DNA of 50,313 nucleotides from JAUVUV01 sp964548275 (GTDB lineage Bacteria; Gemmatimonadota; Glassbacteria; GWA2-58-10). This document shows positions 9,377-18,459 of this stretch, one piece after another. The notes under the pieces were generated by a model that worked only from the letters and a program-made list of their open reading frames with translations, was not told the origin of the DNA and did not search any database. The stretch lies in assembly GCA_964548275.1 (NCBI GenBank), contig CAZJQI010000031.1, forward strand, positions 1 through 50,313, given 5' to 3'. The position numbers were made by a program, and so were the translations under genes. Each line of letters opens with the position of its first letter. Position 1 is the stretch's first letter.

Positions 9377-9401
9377 GTAGGGGCGAATCTTGTATTCGCC
9401 C
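9377..9401. repeat. REP-like palindrome (GTAGGGG type)
   Basis: GTAGG precedes an 8-bp perfect stem, GGGCGAAT (9381-9388) and ATTCGCCC (9394-9401), with a 5-nt loop. There is no T-run. It lies between the UDG gene and dnaB and is one of a family spread through this window. Confidence 0.7.
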
Positions 9402-9439
9402 GGGGCGAGATATGCTCATTCAGTCAGATGGAGTAACGT

Positions 9440-10834
9440 GTGGCAAAAAAGGGAACAGAAGTGCTTGTCGAGGATTTCGAGCGCAAGGCTCCTTATGCAG
9501 CCGATGCTGAGGCCAGCGTGTTGGGAGCGATGCTGATGGACCGCGAGGCTATCGGCCTTGTTATTGAAACGCTCGATGAAGAATGCTTTTACGTTGACAC
9601 TCACCGGAAGCTTTTCAAGGCTATGATCGCGCTCTATGAAAAATCTATCGAGGTCGATCCGGTTACTCTATTAGAGCAGTTGAAAAAAGACGGAACCCTG
9701 GAGGAAATCGGCGGATTGCCCTTTATTTATGAGATCACCGGTTCGGTACCCACTTCGGCTAATGTAGCTTTCCACGCGCAGATCGTACGCGAGAAATCCA
9801 TGCTGCGCAAGCTGATCGAAAGCTGCACCACAATCATCCAGGAAGCTTACCAGCCGGTAGAAAATGTGGACAAATTGGTTGATTATTCAGAGGAGCGGAT
9901 CTTTAAAATTCAGGATTTCAGACTGAAGAAGGGTCCGGAAGCTGTGGGACCACTAATTCATGATATCATTCACGAGCTTGAGGTAAGAAGCAAGAGTGAT
10001 TCGCCAATGACCGGCATACCCACTGGTTTCCGGGATTTAGACGAACTTACTGTTGGTTTGCAAAAATCCGACCTTGTTATTGTAGCTGGCAGACCCAGTG
10101 CGGGCAAGACCGCATTCTGCCTGAATGTTGCCCTGAACCTGGCTCTCCCAACGCGCGAGCATCCAAAACAGGAGCCTGTGGCGGTTTTCAGCCTGGAGAT
10201 GAGCAAGCAGCAGCTCATTCAGCGCATTTTATGTACTATAGGGCGTGTTCAGGTAAATAGAATGCGAAAAGGTGAACTAACAGACCTGGAGTGGCACCAA
10301 CTGACCGAAGCGGCTAACCGTCTTTTCGAAGCCCCGATTTTTATTGATGACACCCCGGCGATCTCGGTTCTTGAGCTGCGGGCCAAGGCGCGTAGATTAC
10401 ATAAGGCTGAAAACATGGCGCTGTTGATTGTAGATTATCTTCAGCTCGTGACAACCTCGGGTCGTGTGGAGAGCAGGCAGCAGGAGGTCAGTTATATCAG
10501 TCGCTCTCTGAAAGCGCTGGCCAAGGAACTCGACATCCCGGTGATGGCCTTGAGCCAGCTGTCGCGGGCTGTGGAAGCACGCACGGACCAGAGACCAAGG
10601 CTGGCCGACCTTCGTGAGTCAGGCGCCATCGAACAGGACTCAGATCTGGTGCTTTTCGTTTACCGCCCCGAGCAGGCTGGTAAGGAAGAAATGCCGGATG
10701 GACGTAGCGCAGAAAACATGGCCCAGTTGATTCTTGAGAAAAACCGCAACGGGCCCACCGGTACTGTTGAGCTTGTCTTTGTAAAGGAATTTACTCAGTT
10801 CAAAGACAAATCTTTTTTGGAGGAATTGTACTGA
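9440..10834 (+). CDS. dnaB: replicative DNA helicase DnaB
   Basis: The 464-residue hexameric 5'-3' helicase that unwinds DNA at the replication fork. The GTG start at 9440 has GGAG (9430-9433) 6 nt upstream. The N-terminal primase-interacting domain (about 15-120, EASVLGAMLMD) is followed by the RecA-like motor with Walker A AGRPSAGKTAF, Walker B LLIVDYLQL and the motif around LSRAVEARTDQRP. ADLRESGAIEQDSD is the typical late motif. No intein is present. The stop codon is only 3 bp before the Mla permease start, so the two are probably co-transcribed. Confidence 0.96.
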   Translation: MAKKGTEVLVEDFERKAPYAADAEASVLGAMLMDREAIGLVIETLDEECFYVDTHRKLFKAMIALYEKSIEVDPVTLLEQLKKDGTLEEIGGLPFIYEITGSVPTSANVAFHAQIVREKSMLRKLIESCTTIIQEAYQPVENVDKLVDYSEERIFKIQDFRLKKGPEAVGPLIHDIIHELEVRSKSDSPMTGIPTGFRDLDELTVGLQKSDLVIVAGRPSAGKTAFCLNVALNLALPTREHPKQEPVAVFSLEMSKQQLIQRILCTIGRVQVNRMRKGELTDLEWHQLTEAANRLFEAPIFIDDTPAISVLELRAKARRLHKAENMALLIVDYLQLVTTSGRVESRQQEVSYISRSLKALAKELDIPVMALSQLSRAVEARTDQRPRLADLRESGAIEQDSDLVLFVYRPEQAGKEEMPDGRSAENMAQLILEKNRNGPTGTVELVFVKEFTQFKDKSFLEELY

Positions 10835-10837
10835 CAG

Positions 10838-11617
10838 GTGTTTGGACTCTTTTCCCGCTTGGGTGAAAATGTACTGGGCAGATTTTACCGTCTGGGCGAA
10901 GCTTCGGTCTTGATGCTGCGCGTGCTGGGGGAGCTGCCCTACATCTGGAGCATGCGTCAGGAGATTGTCTCCCAGATGATGAAGGTCGGTATCGGCTCGT
11001 TTCCGCTGGTGGCGGTCACCAGCCTGTTTACCGGCATGGTGCTGGCAGTACAGACGAGCTACCAGGTCGAGGAATATGTACCCCAGGTTTTTATTGCTGC
11101 GGCTGTCTGTAAGGCGATAATTATCGAACTGGGCCCGGTAATTACGGCACTGGTGATCTCCGGCCGCGTGGGAGCTTCGATCACTGCTGAGCTGGGCACG
11201 ATGAGAGTCACCGAACAGATCGACGCCCTGGAGACCATGGCTATCGACCCGGTGCGTTACCTCCTGCTTCCCAGGATTGTTGCCGGGCTGGTGATGATGC
11301 CAGTTATCGTCACTTTCGGCTGCGTGGTCGCCATTTCCGGGGCATATGTGGTGAGCCTGCTCTACCTCGACATGTCGGGCCAGGTGTTTTTCCAGGGTAT
11401 GCGCCAGTTCGTTTACCCGTTCGATGTCTACAGCGGCCTGCTCAAAGCGTTCGTTTTCGGCGGCACAATCTCCATGGTGGGCTGCTATTATGGTTTCTGC
11501 ACCTCGAAAGGGGCGGTGGGCGTGGGCCGGGCGACCACCCAGAGCGTGGTGACCAACTGCCTGTTGATTCTCGTGTTCGATTACTTTCTGGCAATGCTGC
11601 TTTTCCCGGCCGTATAA
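10838..11617 (+). CDS. mlaE: MlaE family lipid ABC transporter permease
   Basis: A 259-residue inner-membrane permease of the Mla phospholipid transport system, GTG start at 10838. The MlaE signature is clear: FTGMVLAVQTSYQ, then ELGPVITALVISGRVGAS and AELGTMRVTEQIDALE. Five or six membrane segments follow. It forms a complex with the ATPase and the MCE protein encoded just downstream to move phospholipids between inner and outer membranes. No ideal ribosome-binding site lies next to the start (GGAGG at 10819-10823 is too distant), suggesting translational coupling to dnaB. Confidence 0.92.
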   Translation: MFGLFSRLGENVLGRFYRLGEASVLMLRVLGELPYIWSMRQEIVSQMMKVGIGSFPLVAVTSLFTGMVLAVQTSYQVEEYVPQVFIAAAVCKAIIIELGPVITALVISGRVGASITAELGTMRVTEQIDALETMAIDPVRYLLLPRIVAGLVMMPVIVTFGCVVAISGAYVVSLLYLDMSGQVFFQGMRQFVYPFDVYSGLLKAFVFGGTISMVGCYYGFCTSKGAVGVGRATTQSVVTNCLLILVFDYFLAMLLFPAV

Positions 11618-11621
11618 TAAA

Positions 11622-12383
11622 ATGAATGATTCGATTGTCAAAATAACGGATGTTTACAAGCGTTTCGGTGATGAGCAGGTTCTGGCTGGCCTGAACCTCT
11701 CCGTTCCCAGGGGAGAAACGCTGGTGATCATGGGGCGCAGCGGGGCGGGAAAAAGCGTGATACTCAAACACATGGTCGGCTTGATGACCCCGGACAGGGG
11801 CGAGGTCTATTTCGACGGCCGCCGGCTCGACAGGCTCAAACATGCAGAACTTCAGCAGGTGCGCAGACGGATGGGCATGCTTTTCCAGGGGGCTGCCCTG
11901 TTTGACTCGATGACCGTGGCTGAGAATGTCTCCCTGGGCCTGCGCAAGCACACTCGTATGAGCGAGGGTGAAATCCGTGAGGTCGTAATAGCGAAGCTCG
12001 CTGCAGTGGGCCTGTCGGGAGTCGAAGGGAAGATGCCGGCAGAACTCTCGGGAGGCATGCGCAAGCGGGTGGGTCTGGCACGGGCGATCGCGATGGATCC
12101 GGAACTGGTTCTCTACGATGAGCCGACCACCGGCATTGATCCGATCACCGCCGATGCGATAAAAAATCTGATCCTTGATACCCGGAGACAATTCGGGGTG
12201 ACAAGTGTGGTTGTCACCCATGATGTCAGCAACGCGCTGAAACTGGGCACCCTGATCTCGCTGCTTGTGGACGGGCGGATCATTTTCAGCGGAACCTCGG
12301 GTGAGCTGAAAAGTACAGACAATCCATACGTAAGGCAATTCCTGGAGGGCAGTGCGAAAGGCCCATTCAGGGTTCACACTTGA
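11622..12383 (+). CDS. mlaF: MlaF family ABC transporter ATPase
   Basis: A 253-residue ABC ATPase. Walker A is GRSGAGKSV, the Q-loop follows at MLFQGAALFDS, the signature is LSGGMRKRVGLARA, and Walker B is LVLYDEPTTGID. The short LFQGAALFDSMTV stretch and the GGMRKRV form are typical of MlaF rather than other ABC ATPases. It starts 4 bp after mlaE and powers the permease. Confidence 0.94.
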   Translation: MNDSIVKITDVYKRFGDEQVLAGLNLSVPRGETLVIMGRSGAGKSVILKHMVGLMTPDRGEVYFDGRRLDRLKHAELQQVRRRMGMLFQGAALFDSMTVAENVSLGLRKHTRMSEGEIREVVIAKLAAVGLSGVEGKMPAELSGGMRKRVGLARAIAMDPELVLYDEPTTGIDPITADAIKNLILDTRRQFGVTSVVVTHDVSNALKLGTLISLLVDGRIIFSGTSGELKSTDNPYVRQFLEGSAKGPFRVHT

Positions 12384-12409
12384 TTTAACTTCAACGGAGT
12401 CGTCTCCTC

Positions 12410-13285
12410 ATGGGGAACAGCCGCAAGGAAGCCACTATTGTTGGTGTAGTCGTTTTCGTAGCCTTTCTGGTGGTCCTCTGGACTATCTTTTACCTTACGG
12501 GGTTTATGGCCCGGAGAAACAAGAATTTTTACTCGGCCCGTTTCGATCAGGTGGGCCTTTTGATGGTAGGCGATAATGTCACTGTGGCCGGCGTGCCTGT
12601 GGGTCGGGTGCAGTGGATCGGCCTGGAGGGCAGGGAAGCGGTGGTCCGCTTTTTCGTGGAACAGCGAGTCGAGGTGACTGAAAATACGGTTGCGATGATT
12701 GACGCTTCCGACGTTTTCGGCGAGGCATACCTTCAGCTGCGAATCGAGGACGGACCGCCGGCTGAGTCGGGCAGCAGCCTGAAAGGCGAGCTTGCCCCGG
12801 GCCTGCGCGATCTGATCAAACACGGGGTGACTGTGGTCGAAAAGACAATCCTCGTGCTGGAGGACGCCCGGAAACTGGTCGCCAGACTCGACACCATGCT
12901 CGGCGCAGAAAGCTCGTTTGCGCAGACACTGGAAAATATTGAGGAATTCACAGCTAATACCCGGAATTTCAGCTCGCGGTTCGACCATTACGGCAGCCTG
13001 CTCGAGGAGACCATGTCCTCGCTCGACTCTGCCGCACTTGGTTTTCGCTCCGTGGTGGATGACAACGCACAGAGTGTGCAGCAGGCAATTGCAGGCCTGG
13101 AAGACATCTCAATGCGCCTTGATACCCTTCTGGTCGATATAGAATCCGGCCGGGGTGCGCTCGGAAGGATGCTCAAAGACGAGAAACTCTACGAGGAACT
13201 GCGCCAGACAGCTCTGGAGGCGCGCAACCTGATCCGCGAAATCAGGGAACACCCGGATAAATATATCAAGCTCGATGTTTTTTGA
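12410..13285 (+). CDS. mlaD: MlaD/MCE family lipid-transport protein
   Basis: A 291-residue protein with one N-terminal membrane anchor (about 8-30) and a single MCE domain (about 36-125: FDQVGLLMVGDNVTVAGVPVGRV, shown here in pieces of the usual motif). It is followed by a long helical periplasmic tail (130-290). MCE proteins form hexameric rings that bind lipid between MlaFE and the outer membrane. The gene completes the mlaE-F-D set; no mlaC or mlaB is present. A terminator palindrome lies about 100 bp downstream. Confidence 0.88.
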   Translation: MGNSRKEATIVGVVVFVAFLVVLWTIFYLTGFMARRNKNFYSARFDQVGLLMVGDNVTVAGVPVGRVQWIGLEGREAVVRFFVEQRVEVTENTVAMIDASDVFGEAYLQLRIEDGPPAESGSSLKGELAPGLRDLIKHGVTVVEKTILVLEDARKLVARLDTMLGAESSFAQTLENIEEFTANTRNFSSRFDHYGSLLEETMSSLDSAALGFRSVVDDNAQSVQQAIAGLEDISMRLDTLLVDIESGRGALGRMLKDEKLYEELRQTALEARNLIREIREHPDKYIKLDVF

Positions 13286-13314
13286 TTTTAAGCAAACAAT
13301 TTAATTGGTAGTAT

Positions 13315-13344
13315 TGTAGGCTTGGCTGGCGAACTGCTCCTACA
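13315..13344. repeat. degenerate REP-like palindrome
   Basis: TGTAGG (13315-13320) and CCTACA (13339-13344) bracket a partly complementary 18-nt centre. It resembles the other GTAGG-headed palindromes of the window and lies directly before the terminator at 13382. Confidence 0.45.
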
Positions 13345-13381
13345 GTTTATGGCAAATACATAATTGCTCCAATTTTTGTGG

Positions 13382-13407
13382 GGGCGAGGCAGGCCTCGCC
13401 CTTTTTA
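13382..13407 (+). terminator. rho-independent terminator of the dnaB-mla operon (REP-like palindrome)
   Basis: A perfect 8-bp stem, GGGCGAGG (13382-13389) and CCTCGCCC (13394-13401), with a CAGG loop, is followed by a T-run (13402-13406). It ends 8 bp before radA. Confidence 0.8.
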
Positions 13408-13414
13408 ATTAAGC

Positions 13415-14818
13415 ATGAGCAACCCCAAAATCAGATACGAGTGCACATCTTGCGGAGCCTCATTCCCGAAATGGGTCGGCAGATGCGCGGTCTGCGGAAC
13501 CTGGGACAGCGTGGTGAAGAAAATAATAGTCCCTTCCGCCTCCTCCACTGCCATGCCGCATCGAATCCCGGCTGCGAAAGATAGTCCGAAACCTGTCCTG
13601 TTGAGCTCTGTGGCTGATAGTGCTGCAGGGCTGGCACGGCTGAAAACCGGTATTGGAGAGCTGGACAACATCCTCGGCGGTGGGATCGTGCCTGGTTCGA
13701 TACTCTTGCTCGGCGGAGACCCGGGGATAGGCAAAAGCACCCTGATGCTTCAGTTGGCGGGAAGTCTCGCCAAAGCCGGTGCAAACGTGCTCTATCTCTC
13801 CGGAGAGGAAAGCGCCTCCCAGATCGGGATGCGCGCGGCTAGGCTGGCAATTGACAGCGCAGACAGGCTTTACCTTTTGACCGAAACCTGTTTCGAGTCA
13901 GTAGAGCAGGTGATCCTGCAGCAGAACCCCGATCTGTTGATAGTCGATTCAATCCAGACCGTTTACGTCTCCGCGCTGGATGCGATTCCCGGCAGTATCG
14001 CCCAGGTGAGAGAATCAAGCGCCGGCTTTCTTCGCATTGCCAAAACTGGAACTTTGACCGTGATTCTGGTAGGCCACGTGACCAAGGAGGGTTCCCTTGC
14101 CGGTCCCCGCATTCTCGAACATATGGTGGATACTGTGCTCTATTTCGAGGGAGACGGCAACCACACGCACCGTATCCTTCGTGTAGTGAAAAACCGGTTC
14201 GGGTCCACCAACGAGATCGGGCTGTTCCAGATGAGAGATGACGGCCTGCGCGAAGTCAGCGACCTTTCGGGATATTTCATCGCCGGGCGTGCCATGGACT
14301 CGCCGGGCACGGCTGTAATCTGCACCATGGAGGGCACGCGGCCTCTTCTGGTTGAAGTCCAGGCCCTGGTTTCGCCCACCGGTTACGGCACAGCCCAGCG
14401 GGTGAGCACTGGCTACGACAGCAAAAGACTGGCCATTATGCTCGCCATCCTTGAAAAACGTCTGGGCCTGCCGATGTCCTCCCATGACGTTTTTGTCAAC
14501 CTGGCCGGAGGACTCCGGGTTTACGAACCGGCAGCCGATCTGGGAATCTGCCTCGGGATTTTCTCCTCTCTGAAAGAAAAAGTCCTCGATCCCGGCACCG
14601 TTTTTGTGGGAGAGGTTGGCCTGAGTGGCGAACTTCGCTCGGTGAGCCACCTGGAGGCCCGCCTGAAAGAGGCCGCAAAGCTCGGTTTCCAGCGAATTGT
14701 GTGTCCGCAGCTAGCTCTGGAAGAGAAAATCCATCACAAAGGTGTTGAAATAACCTGTTGCAGCCGCCTTGCCCAGGCCGTTGCCTGTGCAGTGGCCGAA
14801 AAGGCGACGGATGTTTAA
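13415..14818 (+). CDS. radA: DNA repair protein RadA (branch-migration ATPase)
   Basis: A 467-residue RecA-like protein that promotes branch migration and strand exchange in recombinational repair. The N-terminal C4 zinc finger (CTSC then CAVC, about residues 10-30) is followed by Walker A GGDPGIGKST, the RadA-specific KNRFGSTNE motif, and a C-terminal Lon-protease-like domain (about 300-467, HDVFVNLAGGLRV). Length is normal. The ATG at 13415 puts the zinc finger at the expected distance. It is preceded by a terminator, so it likely has its own promoter. Confidence 0.95.
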   Translation: MSNPKIRYECTSCGASFPKWVGRCAVCGTWDSVVKKIIVPSASSTAMPHRIPAAKDSPKPVLLSSVADSAAGLARLKTGIGELDNILGGGIVPGSILLLGGDPGIGKSTLMLQLAGSLAKAGANVLYLSGEESASQIGMRAARLAIDSADRLYLLTETCFESVEQVILQQNPDLLIVDSIQTVYVSALDAIPGSIAQVRESSAGFLRIAKTGTLTVILVGHVTKEGSLAGPRILEHMVDTVLYFEGDGNHTHRILRVVKNRFGSTNEIGLFQMRDDGLREVSDLSGYFIAGRAMDSPGTAVICTMEGTRPLLVEVQALVSPTGYGTAQRVSTGYDSKRLAIMLAILEKRLGLPMSSHDVFVNLAGGLRVYEPAADLGICLGIFSSLKEKVLDPGTVFVGEVGLSGELRSVSHLEARLKEAAKLGFQRIVCPQLALEEKIHHKGVEITCCSRLAQAVACAVAEKATDV

Positions 14819-14867
14819 AATTGTTTTGATTAAGTCCTTCTAATTCAACTGAACTGGCGAGTTGATG

Positions 14868-14895
14868 GTAGAGGCTAGGTGTTCCCTGCCTCTGC
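14868..14895. repeat. REP-like palindrome (GTAGAGGC type)
   Basis: GTAGAGGCTAGG and CCCTGCCTCTGC flank a TGTT loop, with 8 of 10 stem positions paired. It is intergenic, between radA and ispDF. Confidence 0.5.
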
Positions 14896-14965
14896 GGGTT
14901 ATTGTATAACGATCGGAAACTTTTTACTTTGGATTTTTTATCAATACACTTTTGAAATCAGCTCA

Positions 14966-16177
14966 ATGACTACATCCGAAAATCAGAAAAGCGTTCCCTG
15001 CGCGGCAGTCATAGCCGCAGGCGGCAGCGGGAGCCGCATGGCCGGGCCGGTCAGAAAGCAGTTTATCGAACTCGGCGGCAAGAGTATCCTGCGGCACTGT
15101 ATAGACCTGTTTCTATCCCTGGAGGAGATAGGAAAGATCGTGGTGGTCCTGCCCGCAGATACGATGGACGATTTCATCGCAAACCTTCAGCCTGGCGAGA
15201 AAGACTTGATCCAGGCCGTGCCAGGCGGCGCCACGCGCCAGGAGTCTGTCTATAACGGCCTGAAAGTTCTCGATCCCGATGAGATCCAGGTGGTGGCTAT
15301 CCACGATGCCGCCCGGCCGCTGGTCTCGCCTGATGTGGTCCATAAGACCCTGAAGCTTGCCGCAGAGGGCACTCCTGCTGCAGCCTGCACCCGGGTGCGT
15401 GATACGGTCAAACGTGAAAAAGACGGGTTCGTGGAGAGCACAGTCCAAAGGGAGGACCTCTGGCTTGCCCAGACTCCCCAGAGTTTTCCATTGAAAATGA
15501 TCCTTGGGGCGCACCAGGCGGCCATGCGCGATGGTTTCACAGGCACGGATGATGTCTCCCTGTGCGAAAAGCTCGGAAAGCGAGTGCGTATCGTGGAATC
15601 GGATGCGGGCAATATCAAGGTTACCGAACAGTCGGACCTGGAATATCTTGAGTCCCGGCTGAAAGGAGACAGAATGGCTGAAAATAAGCCGGGCGGCACC
15701 CTGCGGATCGGCGAGGGTTTCGACGTACACACCCTGGCCGGGGGTCGGCGGCTTGTTATCGGCGGGGTGGAAATACCATTCGAAAAGGGGCTGGCCGGAC
15801 ACAGCGATGCGGATGTCCTGCTGCACGCAGTTACCGATGCACTTCTCGGAGCGGCTGCCCTGGGTGATATCGGCTCTCATTTCCCGGACGATGATCCCGC
15901 TTTCAAGGATGCGGACAGCGCAGTTCTACTGGCCCGGGTTGTCAGAAAGCTCGAACAAAAAGGTTTTCACGCTGTAAACCTCGATGCTACCGTTATCGCG
16001 CAAAGACCCAGGCTTGCTCCATACATGGAGCAGATGAGGGAGAATATCGCCCGGATCCTCGGAGTGGATATCGAAAGGGTAAGCGTGAAAGCGAAAACCC
16101 ACGAGGGCCTCGGTGCCCTGGGACGCGGGGAGGGCATTGCCGCCAGGGCCGTGGTTCTGGTAATAGCTGAAAAATGA
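14966..16177 (+). CDS. ispDF: bifunctional IspD/IspF (MEP cytidylyltransferase / MECDP synthase)
   Basis: A 403-residue fusion carrying two non-consecutive steps of the MEP isoprenoid pathway. Residues 1-236 are IspD (VIAAGGSGSRM, HDAARPLV, TDDVSLCE). Residues 237-403 are IspF (GEGFDVH, zinc-site GHSDADVLLHA, DIGSHFPD, KAKTHEGLG). The start at 14966 gives normal IspD length; the frame is open to 14879. At the domain border an ATG at 15674 has a near-ideal AAGGAG 5 nt upstream, so free IspF may also be made. IspDF fusions are known in several phyla. Confidence 0.94.
   Translation: MTTSENQKSVPCAAVIAAGGSGSRMAGPVRKQFIELGGKSILRHCIDLFLSLEEIGKIVVVLPADTMDDFIANLQPGEKDLIQAVPGGATRQESVYNGLKVLDPDEIQVVAIHDAARPLVSPDVVHKTLKLAAEGTPAAACTRVRDTVKREKDGFVESTVQREDLWLAQTPQSFPLKMILGAHQAAMRDGFTGTDDVSLCEKLGKRVRIVESDAGNIKVTEQSDLEYLESRLKGDRMAENKPGGTLRIGEGFDVHTLAGGRRLVIGGVEIPFEKGLAGHSDADVLLHAVTDALLGAAALGDIGSHFPDDDPAFKDADSAVLLARVVRKLEQKGFHAVNLDATVIAQRPRLAPYMEQMRENIARILGVDIERVSVKAKTHEGLGALGRGEGIAARAVVLVIAEK
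15663..15676 (+). promoter_or_regulatory. internal ribosome-binding site and ATG at the IspD/IspF border
   Basis: AAGGAG (15663-15668) stands 5 nt before an in-frame ATG (15674) that opens MAENKPGG, the natural N-terminus of a stand-alone IspF. This is better than the signal at the start of the fusion gene itself. Confidence 0.5.
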
Positions 16178-16356
16178 ATGCCTGTTTAATAACCGCTAAA
16201 ATGAATCCTGGACAGACAAAAGATTTAGCTATCCCGCCATATTGTCGGCTGTAATGAAACTGAAAGGGGTGGATCGCTATCGAAAGTTTTTTCTATCAAT
16301 TAAGTGAGATTTTACCATCCTGGCTTATCTATATCCTGCTAGGTGTTTCCTCGGCA

Positions 16357-16911
16357 GTGGAGAACATGATTCCGCCGTTTCCAGGGGATACTATAACCGT
16401 TTTCGGAGCCTACCTTGCCGGACGCGGGTTTCTGGACCCTGTGATGGTTTTCGGCTCAACAGCAATGGGAAATATCGCCACGAATCTATTGCTTTATTAC
16501 GTGGGCATTCATCGGGGCAGGGAGTTTATCAGGAAACACAAACGCCTGTTCCATGAGGACCTGCTGCCCAGGATCGCGCTTTTTTACAGAAAATGGGGTG
16601 TCGGGACGATAATTTTCAGCCGCTTTCTGGTCGGCTTGCGCCCCATAGTGCCCCTTTTCGCAGGAGTGAGCAGGCTGCGTCCCCGTAAATTTATTTTGCC
16701 GATCATCTGCGGAATTACCCTCCAGCATGCCCTGATGGTTTATCTGGGCTACAAATTGGGGCAGAAGTGGGAGCACATAAAATCCGTGCTCGAAAAACTG
16801 AACCTGGGGCTGGGTCTGGTTGCCCTGGCTGTGGCGATTCTGATTTTCCTCTGGTTCCGCAGCGTGAGGAAATCCAGGCTGAAAAGAGCGATGAGACGAA
16901 ATTTGCAATGA
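16357..16911 (+). CDS. DedA/SNARE-associated (VTT-domain) membrane protein
   Basis: A DedA-family inner-membrane protein (lipid flippase-related), with VENMIPPFPGD, FSRFLVGLRP and a C-terminal hydrophobic helix followed by a basic tail. The only conventional start is GTG at 16357, giving 184 residues but cutting off the first membrane helix. The frame is open upstream to 16264 and encodes ESFFYQLSEILPSW-type family-like sequence. An ATC codon at 16279 follows a strong AAGGGG (16264-16269), so a rare AUC start may be the true one. The alternative is a sequencing or real frameshift, since a mini-ORF beginning with ATG at 16254 overlaps in another frame. Confidence 0.8.
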   Translation: MENMIPPFPGDTITVFGAYLAGRGFLDPVMVFGSTAMGNIATNLLLYYVGIHRGREFIRKHKRLFHEDLLPRIALFYRKWGVGTIIFSRFLVGLRPIVPLFAGVSRLRPRKFILPIICGITLQHALMVYLGYKLGQKWEHIKSVLEKLNLGLGLVALAVAILIFLWFRSVRKSRLKRAMRRNLQ

Positions 16912-16941
16912 TTCGCCTGTAGTATCAAGGAGTTGAAAGTT

Positions 16942-18369
16942 ATGGGAAACGAGTTCAGGGTACGTTTTGCGCCTTCGCCCACTGGAAAACTTCATATCGG
17001 GAATGCGCGCACAGCGGTTCTCAACTGGCTTCTTGCGCGCAAAGAGAGTGGTGCTTTTATCCTGCGCATCGAGGATACCGACCTCGAGCGCTCGACAGCC
17101 GAAAGTGAGAAATCAATCATCAAGGACCTGCACTGGCTCGGGCTGGACTGGGATGAAGGCCCCGATAAGGGCGGCCCTTTCGAACCGTACAGCCAGAGCG
17201 AGCGCGGAGAATTTTACCGCAAGGCCGCCAAGTCGCTGGTAGAGCGCGAACTGGCTTACTACTGCCGCCTGGCCGATGGAGATATGGAAGCTTTCCGAGG
17301 CGAGCGTCTCGCTAGAGGAGAATCCCCTGTTTACAGGGGGGAAATGAGCGGCCCGAACAAGCCGGGTGAGTCAGGCAAGCCCACGAGCATTCGTTTCAGG
17401 GTAGGGCAGGGGGCCAGTTCCTGGAAAGACCTGGTGAAGGGTAATGTCTCTATTGATAACGCCAATATCGGTGATTTTATTATCCTGCGCTCGGATGGAA
17501 GGCCCACTTACAACTTCGCCGTGGTGGTGGACGACATAGCGATGCGGATTAGCCATGTGATCCGCGGGGATGACCATCTTTCCAACACCCCGCGCCAGCT
17601 CATGCTCTACTCCGGCCTGGGAACCCACCCGCCCGTTTTTGCGCACATACCCATGATCATGGGGCCGGACAACCAGCGCCTGAGCAAGCGCCACGGCGCA
17701 ATCAGTGTCAGCGAGTTCCGAGCCGGGGGTTACCTGCCGGATGCCCTGATCAATTACCTGAGCCTGTTGAGCTGGTCCTCGGAAAGCGGAGAGGATTTCC
17801 TTCCACCGGAGCGGCTGAAAGCTGAAATCGATTTTACGCGCCTGGGAAAAAGCGCAGCAGTGTTTGACCAAACAAAGTTGCGCTGGCTCAACGGTAAATA
17901 TATCCGCTCCCTCGAAAAAAAAAGGCTGGGCGAACTGCTCGCCACCTTCGCAGGAAAACGCGCTCAAGCTTTCAGCCCCGAACAGTTCGACCTGATCGTT
18001 TCTGCCTGCCGCGAAAAGCTCGAGGTGCTGGCAGATATCCGTAAGCACCTGGATAATTTCAGCGGCCAAACTCCCCGGATCGAGCACGCTGAGGACCAGG
18101 CGTTGCTCGGCAGCGAGGAAGCCCGGATAGTACTGTCCGAAACAGCCCGCCGGCTCAGGGAACAGGGCACTGCCGGGGTCGAGGAGATGAAGTCCCTTTT
18201 TAACTCTGTAGGTAAAGCGGTTTCAGTCAAGGGAAAGATGCTTTACCTGCCGGTCAGGCTTGCCCTGACAGGCAGAAGACACGGCCCGGAGCTTCCCATG
18301 ATAATGGCCGTCCTGGGTTCGCAGCGTTGCGCAGAATTGCTTGAGCAGGCTGCCGGTGTCTCTGAATAA
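16942..18369 (+). CDS. gltX: glutamyl-tRNA synthetase
   Basis: A class I aminoacyl-tRNA synthetase of 475 residues that charges tRNA-Glu. The start at 16942 has AAGGAG (16927-16932) 9 nt upstream. The HIGH-type motif reads HIGNAR and the KMSKS-type loop reads RLSKRHG. The Rossmann catalytic domain is followed by the helical anticodon-binding domain. The zinc-finger region reads YYCRLADG: the usual second Cys is absent, as in other zinc-less GluRS. Only a single gltX is in view, so discriminating or non-discriminating activity cannot be decided. Confidence 0.95.
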   Translation: MGNEFRVRFAPSPTGKLHIGNARTAVLNWLLARKESGAFILRIEDTDLERSTAESEKSIIKDLHWLGLDWDEGPDKGGPFEPYSQSERGEFYRKAAKSLVERELAYYCRLADGDMEAFRGERLARGESPVYRGEMSGPNKPGESGKPTSIRFRVGQGASSWKDLVKGNVSIDNANIGDFIILRSDGRPTYNFAVVVDDIAMRISHVIRGDDHLSNTPRQLMLYSGLGTHPPVFAHIPMIMGPDNQRLSKRHGAISVSEFRAGGYLPDALINYLSLLSWSSESGEDFLPPERLKAEIDFTRLGKSAAVFDQTKLRWLNGKYIRSLEKKRLGELLATFAGKRAQAFSPEQFDLIVSACREKLEVLADIRKHLDNFSGQTPRIEHAEDQALLGSEEARIVLSETARRLREQGTAGVEEMKSLFNSVGKAVSVKGKMLYLPVRLALTGRRHGPELPMIMAVLGSQRCAELLEQAAGVSE

Positions 18370-18459
18370 GGCGAATAGGCAGATCTCAAGATAAAGTCAC
18401 GGCCTTGGGAGGGTAAACTTCACCGGCCACAGAACATAAAATCTATCGGAGGTCCTCCT

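Noticed and set aside
10640..11641. Long minus-strand ORF of 333 codons opposite dnaB and mlaE
   Set aside because: It is antisense to two well-identified genes, His/Gln-rich without domain features, and a product of codon bias.
11442..12377. Minus-strand ORF of 311 codons opposite mlaF
   Set aside because: It lies antisense to a clear ABC ATPase and has no recognisable protein features.
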